DNA of 6,022 bases from NCBI RefSeq assembly GCF_001983105.1, contig NZ_MOMC01000012.1:147479-153500 (forward strand), in the 5' to 3' direction. Both the position numbers and the translations under genes were made by a program. This document shows, piece after piece, positions 5,670-6,022 of this stretch. Source of the stretch: Pseudofrankia asymbiotica (GTDB lineage Bacteria; Actinomycetota; Actinomycetes; Frankiales; Frankiaceae). The stretch's first letter is position 1. Each line of letters begins with the position of its first letter. The notes under the pieces are model-generated. The model made no database searches, was not told the origin of the DNA, and was given only the letters and a program-made list of their open reading frames with translations.

Positions 5670-6022
5670 TCAGCCAGCCGACCTGTCCAGCTGTAGGGGA
5701 CGGCCGGTGTTCATCTCCTCTAGCAGAGTATCGACGACCCGGCTAAGATCGCCGCCGGCCCGCCGGGCGACGGCGCGTTGCCGCTGGTAGCTCGCCCCGG
5801 TCGCCATGATTTCCGGCACGGCCTCGAGCTCGGCGGCGCAGCCGAGGCGGCGGGCGACCGGTAGCAGGTCGTCGACGAGGTCCGTCAGCTCCGCCCGGAC
5901 CGGACGGGTGGTGCCGCGGTCGTCCACCAGGATCTCCGCGTCCAGCCCATAGCGGGCGGCCCGCCACTTGTTCTCCTGGACCACCCAGCGGCGCGGCACC
6001 GGGAGCGTGTAGCCACGGTCGA
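5670..6022 (-). CDS. YbdK-type carboxylate-amine ligase (glutamate-cysteine ligase family 2), C-terminal part
   Basis: The last 116 residues of a protein whose frame runs out of the right edge; a GTG at 5999 is an internal valine codon, since the reading continues upstream as DRGYTLPVP. The segment RRWVVQENKWRAARYGLD, the ELTDLVDDLLPVARRLGC helix and the ASYQRQR motif near the end match the C-terminus of the GCS2/YbdK family. These ATP-grasp-unrelated ligases join the gamma-carboxyl of glutamate (or a related acid) to an amine; E. coli YbdK has weak glutamate-cysteine ligase activity. The ATP and metal sites lie in the missing N-terminal part, so activity cannot be judged. The stop is 80 bases upstream of the amidohydrolase start on the same strand, so they may share a transcript. 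EgtA-type enzymes are related, but this C-terminus looks more like YbdK. The true substrate is uncertain. Confidence 0.85.
   Translation of the reverse strand, partial: DRGYTLPVPRRWVVQENKWRAARYGLDAEILVDDRGTTRPVRAELTDLVDDLLPVARRLGCAAELEAVPEIMATGASYQRQRAVARRAGGDLSRVVDTLLEEMNTGRPLQLDRSAG

Overview
The window reads as chromosomal DNA of a high-GC Gram-positive actinomycete. G+C is about 70% or more with strongly G/C-biased third codon positions, GTG starts are used, and the lpdA-type quinone dehydrogenase and YbdK-type ligase resemble their mycobacterial and streptomycete relatives. A Frankia- or Streptomyces-like host is my guess; the sequence alone does not settle the genus.

Layout, left to right. 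(1) 1-1205, + strand: the 3' part of an unrecognised protein, cut by the left edge. It ends in a convergent junction with a 9-bp stem-loop that is a plausible terminator. (2) 1236-1676, - strand: a gamma-glutamylcyclotransferase-fold protein. (3) 1677-2288: a divergent, apparently non-coding region of about 610 bp. It holds a 15-bp palindrome, an 11-bp-phased triple repeat and a GC-only palindrome cluster, and ends in an excellent Shine-Dalgarno sequence. (4) 2289-3737, + strand: lpdA, an FAD-dependent NAD(P)H-quinone dehydrogenase of the flavoprotein disulfide reductase family. (5) 3788-4198, + strand: a small protein with a Cys/His-rich motif. Its stop codon shares a CTAG tetranucleotide with the stop of the next, convergent gene. 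(6) 4195-5589, - strand: an M20D-type metallo-amidohydrolase. (7) 5670-6022, - strand: the C-terminal part of a YbdK-type carboxylate-amine (glutamate-cysteine-like) ligase, cut by the right edge.

Functionally, the ligase and the amidohydrolase are on the same strand 80 bp apart and could be co-transcribed. The ligase family forms gamma-glutamyl amide bonds, the cyclotransferase family cleaves them, and M20D enzymes hydrolyse N-acyl amino acids. LpdA moves electrons from NAD(P)H to quinone-type acceptors. A loose theme of thiol/gamma-glutamyl and redox housekeeping is possible, but it is inference. I see no phage genes, transposase, CRISPR array, tRNA or rRNA, and no convincing new multi-gene system. 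The items most worth a second look are the LpdA active site, which keeps both redox cysteines but lacks the His-Glu pair, the unrecognised left-edge protein, and the regulatory-looking region upstream of lpdA.
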